Assembly: GCA_013215505.1 (NCBI GenBank)
Contig: JABSQZ010000015.1
Location: 1 to 64,000, forward strand
Length of the DNA: 64,000 nt
DNA from: Oceanospirillaceae bacterium
GTDB taxonomy: Bacteria; Pseudomonadota; Gammaproteobacteria; Pseudomonadales; Balneatricaceae
Direction: 5' to 3'
Below the pieces are notes generated by a model. The model was given only the letters and a program-made list of their open reading frames with translations, was not told the origin of the DNA and searched no databases. Both the position numbers and the translations under genes were made by a program. Positions 42,158 through 51,259 of the stretch are shown in pieces (position 1 is the first letter of the stretch; each line of letters begins with the position of its first letter).

Positions 42158-43084
42158 TTACGGATTGAAAAAGCTATCGACCTTTTGCATATAAAAATCC
42201 AGAAAAGCTTTTATCTTCGGCTGTGGGTGGTCGGTCTTTTTATAGAACAAATACAGCGGGAAATCTTGGATACTGAGTGGTTCGAGAATTTGTATTAAAT
42301 TGCCGCTCCTTACTGCTGCCTGACAAGCTGGGAGTACCGTAGGCAGTTGGGCGATGCCGAATCCCTGGCTGGTGATGGCTATTTGCGAGGCGTAGTTACT
42401 GGCGATCATTGACTCTTTTACGGTGATGAATTCAGTGCTGCCATCACTTAATAGCTGATCGCCGCCGCGAATAATGACAAAATTTGAGGGGCTGTTTTGG
42501 GTGCTAGTGACAAAATAGTGTCGTTGCAGATCTGCTATTGAGTGCGGGGTGCCGTACTTTTTTAGATAGTCACTGGATGCATAGAAGTCTGCGCTAAAGC
42601 GCGCCATTTGTCTTCTGACTAAACCCGGCTGCAACCTGCCAATGTACTCTCCGGAACCAAACACTAAATCGAATTGATCTTGATTGGGGTCAACGGCTTT
42701 CGCGTAGCCATGCAGTTTGATAATGATCTTGGGATACAGCTGGTTGAACTCGCGCAGATAATTGACGATGAAGTCGGCCAACTCATTCAGCACTATTATT
42801 TCAATCACTCCCTGCGGCTGACCGCTGGAGTTATCCAACCAGTTGAGCAAATTATCCCCACTGGCGACTAAGGTTTTCGCTTGAGCTAAAAATACCGTCC
42901 CAAATTCCGTCAACTTTAGATTTCTGGTGGAGCGGCTAAACAGCGCCTGGCCAAGTTTCTGCTCCAGTTGTTTGATCTGTTTACTGATGGCCATCGGGGT
43001 GACTTGCAAGCGCCGTGAGGCTGCTCTGATACCGCCGGTTTCAGCGACGCAGACAAATGAAGTACACAGATCCAGCCAATTCAT
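42158..43084 (-). CDS. LysR-family transcription regulator
   Basis: A 308-residue LysR-type regulator: winged helix 'MNWLDLCTSFVCVAETGGIR', 'ASRRLQVTPMAISKQIKQLE' and 'QKLGQALFSRSTRNLKLTEFG' (residues 1-65), then a ligand-binding domain. It is divergent from the MFS gene at 43219, whose expression it probably controls; the spacer contains a TATCGTATATAAGATACG palindrome, a fair candidate operator. Ligand unknown. Confidence 0.87.
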   Translation of the reverse strand: MNWLDLCTSFVCVAETGGIRAASRRLQVTPMAISKQIKQLEQKLGQALFSRSTRNLKLTEFGTVFLAQAKTLVASGDNLLNWLDNSSGQPQGVIEIIVLNELADFIVNYLREFNQLYPKIIIKLHGYAKAVDPNQDQFDLVFGSGEYIGRLQPGLVRRQMARFSADFYASSDYLKKYGTPHSIADLQRHYFVTSTQNSPSNFVIIRGGDQLLSDGSTEFITVKESMIASNYASQIAITSQGFGIAQLPTVLPACQAAVRSGNLIQILEPLSIQDFPLYLFYKKTDHPQPKIKAFLDFYMQKVDSFFNP

Positions 43085-43218
43085 ACCAGTGCCCGTCCAT
43101 TATCGTATATAAGATACGTATACCAAAAGTTTACATAAAGTGCGAGTGTATAGCCTAGTATATTACATGCCTCGCATCTACTCTTAGCGCATATTTAGTC
43201 AATCGCGGAGTAGATAAC

Positions 43219-44442
43219 ATGAGTTTAGATATCAGATATAGGCTGCACCAGGGGCTGCACTGGGGAATATTAGGCTTAGTGTTACCGGTACAGACAGTGC
43301 TGTTATTGGGCTTAGGTTTCGAATTGGCCGAGTTGGGGTTCTTTTTTGCCGCTTACGGCGCCGGTAATGTCCTGGCGGAATTACCCACGGGTGGCCTTGC
43401 CGATCGTTATGGTCGGGTAAAAGTTTACCGTTGGTCGCTATTGATAACTATTATTGCCTGGAGTGGCTTAATTTTCTTTAGCTCACTGCCGGGGTTGCTG
43501 ATTTGCGCACTGTTGTCCGGGGTCTCTCGGGCAATGAGTTCAGGTACTGTAGAATCATGGTATGCCGAGCAGCTGAAAAAGGCCGGGCGCGATGATTTAC
43601 ACGCTGCTTTAGGCAGGGCCGGAATGTGGGTTACCACAGGGCTGATCGTCGGAGTCTGCGTCGGCAGTGTGCTACCTATTCTTAACACTGAACTGGGTCT
43701 GTTAGACAATGTTTATGTTGGCAACGTTATATTAATAGTACTGGCCTACAGCACTTTGTATCTGCTGACACCTTTGTTTTATAAAGAGCGGGAGCAGTTA
43801 TCGCAAGTAACAAATGCAGGCAGTCATACCTGGGCGGCGCTAAAATATTGCTGGGGCTCTACTACACTGTTGGTATTACTGATCGGATCACTGAGCTTTG
43901 GTTTTGTGATAATGCCAGTAGAGGCCTACTGGCAGCCCTTTTTTCAGAGCTATTTTATTGATATTAGTATGATAAGTCTTTGGTTCGGGGTTTTTTTGAT
44001 CGCCACTTTTGCCGTCACCGCTGCGGGCAATGGCCTGTCGAGTAAGGTACTGGGCTGGTTTAGTGGCAATACCGGGCTGATGCTGCTGGTCGTCACCCTA
44101 CTGGCGACTATCGCACTATTATCTGCGTGTTTTTCAACATCGCTGGTGGTTTTTGCTCTGGGCTTTTTATTGTTCTACTTTTTCATTGGACTGCGCAGCC
44201 CATTAATTAATACTTTACTGCACCTGGAAGTCGATGACAGCATTCGTGCCAGTGCCTTGTCTATATTGAATTTAGCAGTGCAGCTTGGCGGTTTGCTCTC
44301 TTCATTAGTGATTACCTGGCTGATTGGCATGCTGGGTATAAGTGTGGGCTGGAGTGTTGCACTGCTGGTTAGCTTAGTGTTAAGTGTCAGTTTTCTGTTA
44401 CTGGAGAAAGCCGCTGTAGCAGCAGTGCCAGCTGCTGGGTAA
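43219..44442 (+). CDS. MFS transporter
   Basis: A 407-residue inner-membrane transporter with about twelve hydrophobic segments. The loop 2-3 motif appears as 'GNVLAELPTGGLADRYGRVKVYRW' (GxLaDrxGrkxv). Cytoplasmic termini; substrate unknown, but the family branch with 'ELPTGGLADRYGR' includes drug/metabolite exporters. GGAG lies ahead of the ATG. It is divergent from the LysR gene and followed by a hairpin at 44474-44492. Confidence 0.88.
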   Translation: MSLDIRYRLHQGLHWGILGLVLPVQTVLLLGLGFELAELGFFFAAYGAGNVLAELPTGGLADRYGRVKVYRWSLLITIIAWSGLIFFSSLPGLLICALLSGVSRAMSSGTVESWYAEQLKKAGRDDLHAALGRAGMWVTTGLIVGVCVGSVLPILNTELGLLDNVYVGNVILIVLAYSTLYLLTPLFYKEREQLSQVTNAGSHTWAALKYCWGSTTLLVLLIGSLSFGFVIMPVEAYWQPFFQSYFIDISMISLWFGVFLIATFAVTAAGNGLSSKVLGWFSGNTGLMLLVVTLLATIALLSACFSTSLVVFALGFLLFYFFIGLRSPLINTLLHLEVDDSIRASALSILNLAVQLGGLLSSLVITWLIGMLGISVGWSVALLVSLVLSVSFLLLEKAAVAAVPAAG

Positions 44443-44473
44443 TAAGTTAAAGTTGCTCTGTGGTAGTAAAGTT

Positions 44474-44492
44474 ACTGACAGTAGTTGTCAGT
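44474..44492 (+). terminator. Hairpin after MFS gene
   Basis: ACTGACA / TGTCAGT with a 5-base loop, 32 bases after the MFS stop; no T-run. Confidence 0.4.
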
Positions 44493-44539
44493 AGTAGTGA
44501 CATATTATTAGCAGCTTCCTTTACTTAATGAGAGCAGTT

Positions 44540-44932
44540 ATGCAATTAGCCACTATCAAACAACTTATGTTCACCGTTTTTTTCTCTATCTTCAGCACTG
44601 TTGCTGCAGCCGATCTGGCGGTAGTGGAATGGGCGCCATTCGTTAAAAACTCGCCAGTCACTGACCGGCAGTTAATGGCGGCCGCAGACAAAGTAAACAT
44701 TGAATTTTTAAGCCAGCAGCCGGGTTTTATCAAACGACAATTGGTGAAAAAAAATGACACTGACTACGCCGATATTGTGTATTGGGCCACCGCTGCGGAT
44801 GCCGGCAACGCCGCGGCAAAAGTACAAAATTGCTCTGTCTGCGGTGAGTATTTTAAGTTGATGGATATGCAGGCCAGTGCAACTTCCGGGGCTGGCTTTG
44901 CCCACTATCAAGTGCTGGTAAACTGGAACTGA
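44540..44932 (+). CDS. Secreted protein with dimeric alpha-beta barrel (ABM-like) domain
   Basis: A 130-residue protein with an N-terminal signal peptide (about 22 residues, cut near 'VAAA-DL'). The rest, 'LAVVEWAPFVKNSPVTDRQL' through 'QQPGFIKRQLVKKNDTDYAD' and 'VYWATAADAGNAAAKVQNCS', has the order of antibiotic-biosynthesis-monooxygenase-like ferredoxin folds ('PGFixR', 'vyWxsxxdAxxA'). Function unknown. The second ATG, at 44540, is chosen for its GAGAG site and because the signal peptide then begins 'MQLATIKQLMFTVFF'. Convergent with a LysR gene across a hairpin. Confidence 0.65.
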   Translation: MQLATIKQLMFTVFFSIFSTVAAADLAVVEWAPFVKNSPVTDRQLMAAADKVNIEFLSQQPGFIKRQLVKKNDTDYADIVYWATAADAGNAAAKVQNCSVCGEYFKLMDMQASATSGAGFAHYQVLVNWN

Positions 44933-44970
44933 TCTAAGTTATATGGCAATTGTCGATGCCTGTTATCGTT

Positions 44971-44997
44971 TATGCCCACGGGATTGGCCTGGGCATA
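44971..44997. terminator. Hairpin terminator between convergent genes
   Basis: TATGCCCA / TGGGCATA, 8-base perfect stem with an 11-base loop, between the ABM-like gene and the LysR gene stop; T-rich flank (TCGTTT) on the left side. Confidence 0.55.
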
Positions 44998-45004
44998 GAT
45001 GCGC

Positions 45005-45946
45005 TTAAGCGACAGGCGTAGGCGTCGTTAAGTCAACATCTCCGCTGATCTCCGCTGTTAGCCAGTGCATAAAAGCAGCGATGTGCTTTTCCTCTTCCCG
45101 GCCCTTTAAACAGAGCGCATAATACGAGAAATCCAGTTTGATTTTGTGTTCAAAAGGCATTACCAGGCGGCCATTGTCTATATCGTTTTGTGCTAGGACT
45201 TGTCTGCCCAGTAATATCCCCGCCCCGGCAATCGCGCCAGCAATGGCGTGATCCGCCAAATTAAAGTGTAACCCCTTGCTCTTTTGGGAAAAGTTTTTGA
45301 CCCCCATAGATTTAAACCAATCGTTCCAGGAGGGGATTTTAAAGTTATGAGACATGTGAGTGTCGTCATAGATCAGGGTTTCGCAGCGCAAATCTGACGC
45401 TGACACAGGTTGGATTTTAGCTAAAAAATCAGGACTGCAAAGTGGCAGCATATAGTCATCAAACAGCTTAGTAACACAGCAGTCAGGATAGTTGCCGCTG
45501 CCAAAGCGGATCGCCACATCGACATCGTCTACTTTGAGGTTACTTAAAGCCAATGAAGCGGAAATTCTGGCGTCTACATGCGGATGCAGAGCCATAAATC
45601 TATACAGCCTGGGGGCCAGCCATTTGGCGACAAACGCCGGACCCGCCGAAATCACTAATACGTTTCCAGAGCGCTTTTGTTGCAGCAATTGCATGCTCTG
45701 TAATAACTGTTCAAAGGCCTGGCTAATACCCGGGTAGATCAGTCGTCCCTGATCAGTAAGTTCGATAGCACGGTTTAATCGGTTAAATAATTTTACCCCG
45801 GTGAACTCTTCCAATTGCTTGATCTGATAGCTGAGTGCGGCGGGAGTGACGTACAGCTCGGCGGCCGCTTTGGTAAAACTCATGTGTCTTACTACAGCAT
45901 CAAAGGCCCGCAGGGAATTAAGTGGTGGTAGCCGGGAAGTATTCAT
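45005..45946 (-). CDS. LysR-family regulator (GcvA-like)
   Basis: A 313-residue LysR-type regulator: 'RLPPLNSLRAFDAVVRHMSF', 'TKAAAELYVTPAALSYQIKQ' and 'LEEFTGVKLFNRLNRAIELT' match the GcvA group that controls amino-acid or beta-lactamase-type targets. The ATG at 45946 has AAGGA seven bases upstream; the in-frame GTG at 45952 is too close to it. No divergent gene lies close enough to be an obvious target. Confidence 0.86.
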   Translation of the reverse strand: MNTSRLPPLNSLRAFDAVVRHMSFTKAAAELYVTPAALSYQIKQLEEFTGVKLFNRLNRAIELTDQGRLIYPGISQAFEQLLQSMQLLQQKRSGNVLVISAGPAFVAKWLAPRLYRFMALHPHVDARISASLALSNLKVDDVDVAIRFGSGNYPDCCVTKLFDDYMLPLCSPDFLAKIQPVSASDLRCETLIYDDTHMSHNFKIPSWNDWFKSMGVKNFSQKSKGLHFNLADHAIAGAIAGAGILLGRQVLAQNDIDNGRLVMPFEHKIKLDFSYYALCLKGREEEKHIAAFMHWLTAEISGDVDLTTPTPVA

Positions 45947-46248
45947 AGGCACATCCTTAATTGTTAATTCACATCAAATTATTTTAACTGAAGCAAGTGT
46001 AGTGGCTTTGCCAGCACTAGTGCAAGTTGGCAATATTTAGTGAACAACAAATACTGCAGTTAAGGTTTATCTAACTCTCAGATAGAGGATTCAGGCTGTT
46101 TCTGCGGTGTAAAAATATTATTTTCAGTAGTGTGATGTTTACAGAGGAAAATAGCATAAAAATCTATTCAATCTGATCCTTTGCCACTCCTAGCTTTTAG
46201 TCAAAATTAAGAGCAATATTATAAAAATCAATTACTAAGGTGGCGAGT

Positions 46249-46743
46249 ATGAAAGTTGAAATCCGCGCTATCCAACATCAAGATGCAGCAGGTTTTTGCG
46301 CCGTTCTCGATGCGGTGGCTAAAGAGCGAAAATTTCTATTAACGTTAGCTGCCCCGCCTGTGGATAGGATCCAGAAGTTTGTCGACAACAACATTGCTAA
46401 AAAATATCCGCAATTTGTCGCACTATACGATAGCCAAGTGATCGGCTGGGCAGATTTTATTCCCAGTGAAAATCCTGGCCTAAAACATTCTGCGCAATTG
46501 GGAATGGGGGTGATTAAACAGCATCGCGGCACCGGGGTTGGCAAATTACTACTGGGTAAAGTGACTCAGGCTGCTATAGATTACGGCTTTAGCCGTTTGG
46601 AGCTGGAAGTATTTGCCAATAATAGCGCTGCGATCGGGCTGTATAAAAAATTTGGATTTACCCATGAGGGCACTAAACGCAATGCCAGACATATAGACGG
46701 TGTCTACATAGATAGTTTGGTGATGGCAAAAATAATAAGTTAA
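46249..46743 (+). CDS. GNAT family N-acetyltransferase
   Basis: A 164-residue acetyltransferase of the PhnO/YhhY-like type: 'VEIRAIQHQDAAGFCAVLDA', motif A 'LGMGVIKQHRGTGVGKLLLG' (RGTGVG), and 'LELEVFANNSAAIGLYKKFG' with 'FTHEGTKRNARHIDGVYIDS', a typical L-amino-acid/peptide acetyltransferase ending. The ATG at 46249 has AAGGTGG upstream; GTG at 46240 overlaps it. It is 15 bases ahead of a VOC-family gene and forms an operon with it. Confidence 0.85.
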   Translation: MKVEIRAIQHQDAAGFCAVLDAVAKERKFLLTLAAPPVDRIQKFVDNNIAKKYPQFVALYDSQVIGWADFIPSENPGLKHSAQLGMGVIKQHRGTGVGKLLLGKVTQAAIDYGFSRLELEVFANNSAAIGLYKKFGFTHEGTKRNARHIDGVYIDSLVMAKIIS

Positions 46744-46758
46744 AAGAGGGATAGAGTA

Positions 46759-47130
46759 ATGCAACTAGGAGCATTTTCGGTCAGCCTGAAAGTCAAAGAT
46801 ATTGGAATATCCAAAGCATTTTATCAACAGCTCGGTTTTGTCGTTTATGCGGGTGAGGAGCAACAAAATTGGTTAATCATGAAAAATGCTGATCATTGTA
46901 TCGGGCTGTTTCAGGGGATGCTCGAGGAAAACTTACTCACCTTTAACCCGGGTTGGGATAAAGACTGTAATCCGTTACCAGAGTTTAGTGATATACGGGA
47001 GTTACATGCTCAGTTTACCAAGGCCGGATTGGAGATATCTAATCAGTCGCTATCGTCGCAATCTGGCCCCGGAAGTTTTTCGATCACAGATCCGGATGGT
47101 AACTTGATATTGTTAGACCAGCACCTCTGA
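46759..47130 (+). CDS. VOC/glyoxalase-fold protein
   Basis: A 123-residue protein with two beta-alpha-beta3 modules of the vicinal oxygen chelate fold: 'LGAFSVSLKVKDIGISKAFY' opens the first, 'QQLGFVVYAGEEQQNWLIMK' follows, and 'GSFSITDPDGNLILLDQHL' closes with the family's 'DPDGN' turn. Only some metal-ligand positions are visible, so catalysis is uncertain; immunity or isomerase roles are known in the family. It belongs to a two-gene unit with the GNAT enzyme. A broken relative lies at 47496. Confidence 0.8.
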   Translation: MQLGAFSVSLKVKDIGISKAFYQQLGFVVYAGEEQQNWLIMKNADHCIGLFQGMLEENLLTFNPGWDKDCNPLPEFSDIRELHAQFTKAGLEISNQSLSSQSGPGSFSITDPDGNLILLDQHL

Positions 47131-47281
47131 GCAAGGGAGCGTAGCAACTGAGAGAAATAGAATTTAAAAATAATTGTTTACCAGGCATTCGCATTATTTA
47201 ATGAATTGGGCTAACAGCTAAAAACTGCCTAATAACAAACAGTTGTCTGTGATGCGTGGCGAGTTGACGCTGATGTAAGAA

Positions 47282-47445
47282 GAGGAGTTTCCGGTTGAAT
47301 GTGGCTTAGCTGCAGCGACTAAAACTCAGGCGTTGATGGTAAAAAAATTAACGCCGGTACGCTGTCTGAAAAAAAGGCATTGCCCTTATCGAACCTATCT
47401 TTGCCTAGGGACAAGTCGATATACACAAACATCTAAAAGTTAAAA
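47282..47445 (+). pseudogene. Possible relic of a GyrI-like effector domain
   Basis: One frame reads 'EEFPVECGLAAATKTQALMV' and then 'KKLTPVRCLKKRHCPYRTYL', which follows the order of AraC-type GyrI-like domains ('vEvGfpv...lPagrva...GpY'). There is no upstream helix-turn-helix or start codon. Weak but suggestive; it may be random. Confidence 0.3.
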
Positions 47446-47495
47446 AGCGTTTTATTTGCTTTTGATTTTATCCGGATTACTACACAGAGACAGTT

Positions 47496-47856
47496 ATGCA
47501 GCAGTTAGAATCTGTTGAAATTAAAACTTTTATCCCGGCCAAAGATTTTCAGTTAAGCAAAGGTTTTTATACTGATATAGGCTTCACTAAATGTTGCCGA
47601 CGGCAATGGCATCGCCTATTTCAAACAGGGCAAAAGTAGTTTTTTGTTGCAGGATTTTTATCAATACGAGCAGGCGGTAAATTTAATGATGCACTTACTG
47701 GTCAAGGATGCACAGGCCTGGCATCTGTAACTAGCAGGCATCGCTGAAAAATATAAAGTAAGAATCACTACAGTGACAGAACAACCTTGGGGCATGCTGG
47801 ATTTTGTCATCACAGATCCCTCGGGAGTATTGTGGCGCATCGGGCAAAATTTATAG
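47496..47856 (+). pseudogene. Broken VOC/glyoxalase-family gene
   Basis: Starts 'MQQLESVEIKTFIPAKDFQL' and 'SKGFYTDIGFTKCC', then a one-base frameshift near 47590: the shifted frame continues 'ADGNGIAYFKQGKSSFLLQD' and 'FYQYEQAVNLMMHLLVKDAQ', meets an in-frame TAA near 47730, and finishes 'PWGMLDFVITDPSGVLWRIG' at 47856. This is a complete VOC protein apart from one frameshift and one nonsense codon, so decay is recent. Confidence 0.85.
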
Positions 47857-48013
47857 CTACGAGTTGCAGCTAAGTTTGCAGCAAATGGCTGCCGTTTTAT
47901 GGTCGGTTTCCCGCCTCGCCAATAGTTCTGGGCTGCTCTCTTTCGAGCTATAAGCTGCGCTGATATCCCCGCAAGAAAATGGCTATTATCTTTAGTGAAA
48001 ATCTGTCTTTATT

Positions 48014-51000
48014 ATGTCAGCATTAGGGGATTTCAAGCAGCGCCATTGCACAGCTCATTTTTATCAGCAGTGCCCGCCATTAACAACAATAACCCATTTG
48101 GATAGAGATGTAGTCATGACAGCATATTGGACAAAAGTGTTAAAAGAGATCTGGGATATTGACGCCAGTTTAACTCAGCTAGATGGGGAGTACGATCTCA
48201 ACTTTTTGCTCTCTGGCGAGAGTCAAGGCGTGTTAAAAGTGATGCGTGCCGATTGCGATAGCAGCTTTATCGATATGCAGTGCCGGGCTTTTCAGCACTT
48301 GTCGGATAACGCTGCTGCAGTGCCTGTCCCCAGTGTTTTAGCGACCAGTGCTGGTGAGTTATACACTACTGTATCAGGGCCCGAAGGCGAGCCGCGGATT
48401 GTCTGGTTGCTAGAGAAAATGCCGGGTCGGACCTACGGTCAATTTCTGCCGCAGAGCTTGGATTTAATTCATCACTTAGGTCAGTCAGTCGGGGTCATGG
48501 ATAAGGCATTGCAGGGCTTCAAACACCCGTCACTGCAACGTCAATTTAAGTGGGATTTAACCACTGCTCAATGGATTGGGGATGAAATTGCAATTTTCTC
48601 TGAAGCCAATAAGCGTCAGCTGATTACAGATATCCTCAGCCAATACCAGCAGATACAGTCAGCATTGCAGCAGCTCCCACAGGGAGCGATTCACAACGAC
48701 GTCAATGATTACAATATCTTAGTTTCCGGGTCACTGACCGAGGCCGCGCGTGTAACTGGGTTGATTGATCTCGGCGATATGTGTGCCGGGCCGAGAATCT
48801 GTAACCTGGCGATCACTGCCGCCTACGTGGTATTGGGCCAGGATCAGCCGGAACAGGCGCTGGAGTCCCTGGTAATGGGCTATCACAGCGAATATCCGCT
48901 GACATCTACAGAGTTGGAAATGCTCTGGCCACTGCTGAGAATGCGCTTGGCTGTCAGTGTGGTCATTTCAACATTAGTGTCCAGGGAAAAGCCGGATGAT
49001 CCCTATGTGCTGATCAGCCAGGGACCTGCCTGGCAATTCCTGCTCGATAACAAGGTCAATTTTGAATTACTAGGCGGCAGATTGCGGGTGGCCTGCAATC
49101 TGGCGGTCACAGACACAGCGACAGAAATAGCTGCCTGGTTAGACAGTGAGCGCGGTAATTTTGCGCCTATATTAGGCTGTGATTTGGCCACTGCAGCTAT
49201 GCGTGAACTGTCAGTTGAGGCGAGTACAGTACCTAAAAACCCCTTTGCTATGAGCGCTGAAGAAGCTTTAGTACTCGGTGGAGCATACGACCCAGCCGAG
49301 GGCGTTTGGCTGGGTTACTACAATGAGCCCAGGTTGGTCTACACCGATGCGGCATTCAGTAAGGGTCCTTACAAAGCCAGCAGCAGACGCACCGTACACA
49401 TTGGCGTGGATGCTTTCGCCGAGGCGGGCAGGAGCGTGCAGACACCGCTAGCTGCCACAGTGGTTTGCACCGAAAATCGTCGCGCCAACCTGGATTACGG
49501 CGGTATGGTTATCCTCAGCCACCAAACCACAGCTGGCGATGTTTTTTACACTTTGTACGGACATTTAGATCCAGAGTCGATCAGCAGTTTGAGCAGCGGC
49601 CAAGCCCTGCAGAGCGGTGAAACTTTTGCCGCTCTGGGTGGCATGCACGCCAACGGTGGCTGGAATCCACACTTGCATTTTCAACTTGCCCTGAGCACTA
49701 AAGGCATAGGTGCAGACTGGCCGGGTGTGGCCGACCCCGATGAGCTGGCTCTGTGGAACGCGCTCTGCCCCAACCCGGCGGCGCTGATGAATCTTCCAGA
49801 TGCGAAAACGGGATATAAGCCAGTGGCCAAAGCAGCTGTACTGGCTCAGCGTCGGGCGCATTTTGCTGAGAACGTAAAGCTGACTTATGCCGACCCGGTC
49901 ATGTTTCTGCGCGGCTGGCGGCATCACTTATTTGATGAGTGGGGTCGCCCTTACTTAGACAGTTACAATAACGTGCCTCACGTGGGGCACGCACATCCAC
50001 GGATTCAGGCGGTAGCGGCCGATCAGCTGTTGCGGATGAACTCAAATACCCGCTATCTACACCCGGCCCAGACTGCATTTGCCGATAAAGTATTATCCAA
50101 ATTGCCCAAATCACTGTCAGTGTGTTTCTTTGTCAATTCCGGTACTGAGGCCAACGAGCTGGCGTTGCGTTTAGCCAGGGCACATACCGGTGGTAAAGAC
50201 ATGGTGACTCCCGACCACGGCTATCACGGTAATACTACCGGCGCTATCGATATCTCCGCCTATAAATTTAATGCCAAAGGCGGTGTAGGTCAGGCGGATT
50301 GGGTGCAGCTGGTGGATGTTGCCGATGAATATCGGGGCCGCTTTAAAGCCGACGACCCACAGCGCGCTGAAAAATACGCCGCCTTAGTGGACGATGCACT
50401 GGCGGCAATCGACGCCCGGGGTGGTAAATTGGCCGGCTTTATCGCCGAGACTTTCCCCAGTGTCGGCGGCCAGATTATTCCCCCGCAGGGCTATCTGGCG
50501 AGTGTTTATAAGCGTATCAGAGCCGCTGGCGGGGTCTGCATAGCAGATGAAGTACAGACCGCGCTGGGTAGATTGGGCGAGTACTATTTTGCCTTTGAGC
50601 AACAGCAGGCACTGCCGGATATCGTGGTGATGGGCAAGCCGATAGGCAACGGCCAACCTATAGGCGTATTAGTGACAACCCCGGAAATAGCCGCCAGCTT
50701 TGCCCACGGGCCTGAGTATTTCTCTACCTTCGGTGGCTCTAACTTGTCATGTCGGGTAGGTACAGAAGTATTGCAGATAGTCGATGATGAAGGGTTGCAG
50801 GAAAATGCCCGGGCTATGGGTAACTTGCTGCTTAACGGCTTGCGCCAGTTGCAGAAAAAATATTCAGTGATAGGTGATGTACGTGGCTACGGCTTATTTA
50901 TTGGTGTGGATCTGGTCACTGACAGAGAGACCCGCGAGCCCGCCACGGCAGTGGCAGATTATGTGAAGAATCGCATGCGCGAACACCGTATCTTGATGGG

Positions 51001-51130
51001 CACAGAGGGACCGGCGGATAACATACTGAAAATACGCCCGCCGCTGACCATTGAAGAGCAAGATGTGCAGATGATTCTGACCCTGCTTGAGCAAGTGTTA
51101 GCAGAGGCCGAAAGCTTACTGGCGGATTGA
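48014..51130 (+). CDS. Three-domain protein: APH-type kinase, M23/LytM peptidase, class III aminotransferase
   Basis: A 1038-residue fusion. Residues ~35-360: aminoglycoside-phosphotransferase-like kinase with catalytic H227-N-D229...N234 and metal-binding D252 in 'IDLGD'. Residues ~410-600: LytM/M23 domain with all zinc ligands (H462, D466, H553, H555 in 'PHLHFQ') and the catalytic-type H517 in 'YGHL'. Residues ~610-1038: PLP aminotransferase class III fold with D845 in 'CIADEVQTALGR' and Schiff-base K875 in 'VMGKPIGNG'. Kinase and aminotransferase resemble hydroxylysine kinase and AGXT2L-type phospho-lyases, which phosphorylate and then eliminate phosphate and ammonia. The peptidase role is unknown; no signal peptide is seen. 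An alternative start is 48116. Confidence 0.85.
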   Translation: MSALGDFKQRHCTAHFYQQCPPLTTITHLDRDVVMTAYWTKVLKEIWDIDASLTQLDGEYDLNFLLSGESQGVLKVMRADCDSSFIDMQCRAFQHLSDNAAAVPVPSVLATSAGELYTTVSGPEGEPRIVWLLEKMPGRTYGQFLPQSLDLIHHLGQSVGVMDKALQGFKHPSLQRQFKWDLTTAQWIGDEIAIFSEANKRQLITDILSQYQQIQSALQQLPQGAIHNDVNDYNILVSGSLTEAARVTGLIDLGDMCAGPRICNLAITAAYVVLGQDQPEQALESLVMGYHSEYPLTSTELEMLWPLLRMRLAVSVVISTLVSREKPDDPYVLISQGPAWQFLLDNKVNFELLGGRLRVACNLAVTDTATEIAAWLDSERGNFAPILGCDLATAAMRELSVEASTVPKNPFAMSAEEALVLGGAYDPAEGVWLGYYNEPRLVYTDAAFSKGPYKASSRRTVHIGVDAFAEAGRSVQTPLAATVVCTENRRANLDYGGMVILSHQTTAGDVFYTLYGHLDPESISSLSSGQALQSGETFAALGGMHANGGWNPHLHFQLALSTKGIGADWPGVADPDELALWNALCPNPAALMNLPDAKTGYKPVAKAAVLAQRRAHFAENVKLTYADPVMFLRGWRHHLFDEWGRPYLDSYNNVPHVGHAHPRIQAVAADQLLRMNSNTRYLHPAQTAFADKVLSKLPKSLSVCFFVNSGTEANELALRLARAHTGGKDMVTPDHGYHGNTTGAIDISAYKFNAKGGVGQADWVQLVDVADEYRGRFKADDPQRAEKYAALVDDALAAIDARGGKLAGFIAETFPSVGGQIIPPQGYLASVYKRIRAAGGVCIADEVQTALGRLGEYYFAFEQQQALPDIVVMGKPIGNGQPIGVLVTTPEIAASFAHGPEYFSTFGGSNLSCRVGTEVLQIVDDEGLQENARAMGNLLLNGLRQLQKKYSVIGDVRGYGLFIGVDLVTDRETREPATAVADYVKNRMREHRILMGTEGPADNILKIRPPLTIEEQDVQMILTLLEQVLAEAESLLAD

Positions 51131-51259
51131 GCAGCTAAGGGCTAGAGTTTAGTTATAGATCAAGTCGGACTGCTGGTGCGTAGCAGTTCGACGCTATTCT
51201 CTCTGATAGACTCTCGGCGCTGCAAATATCGATTCATGACTAAACAGGTTTAAAGGAAG

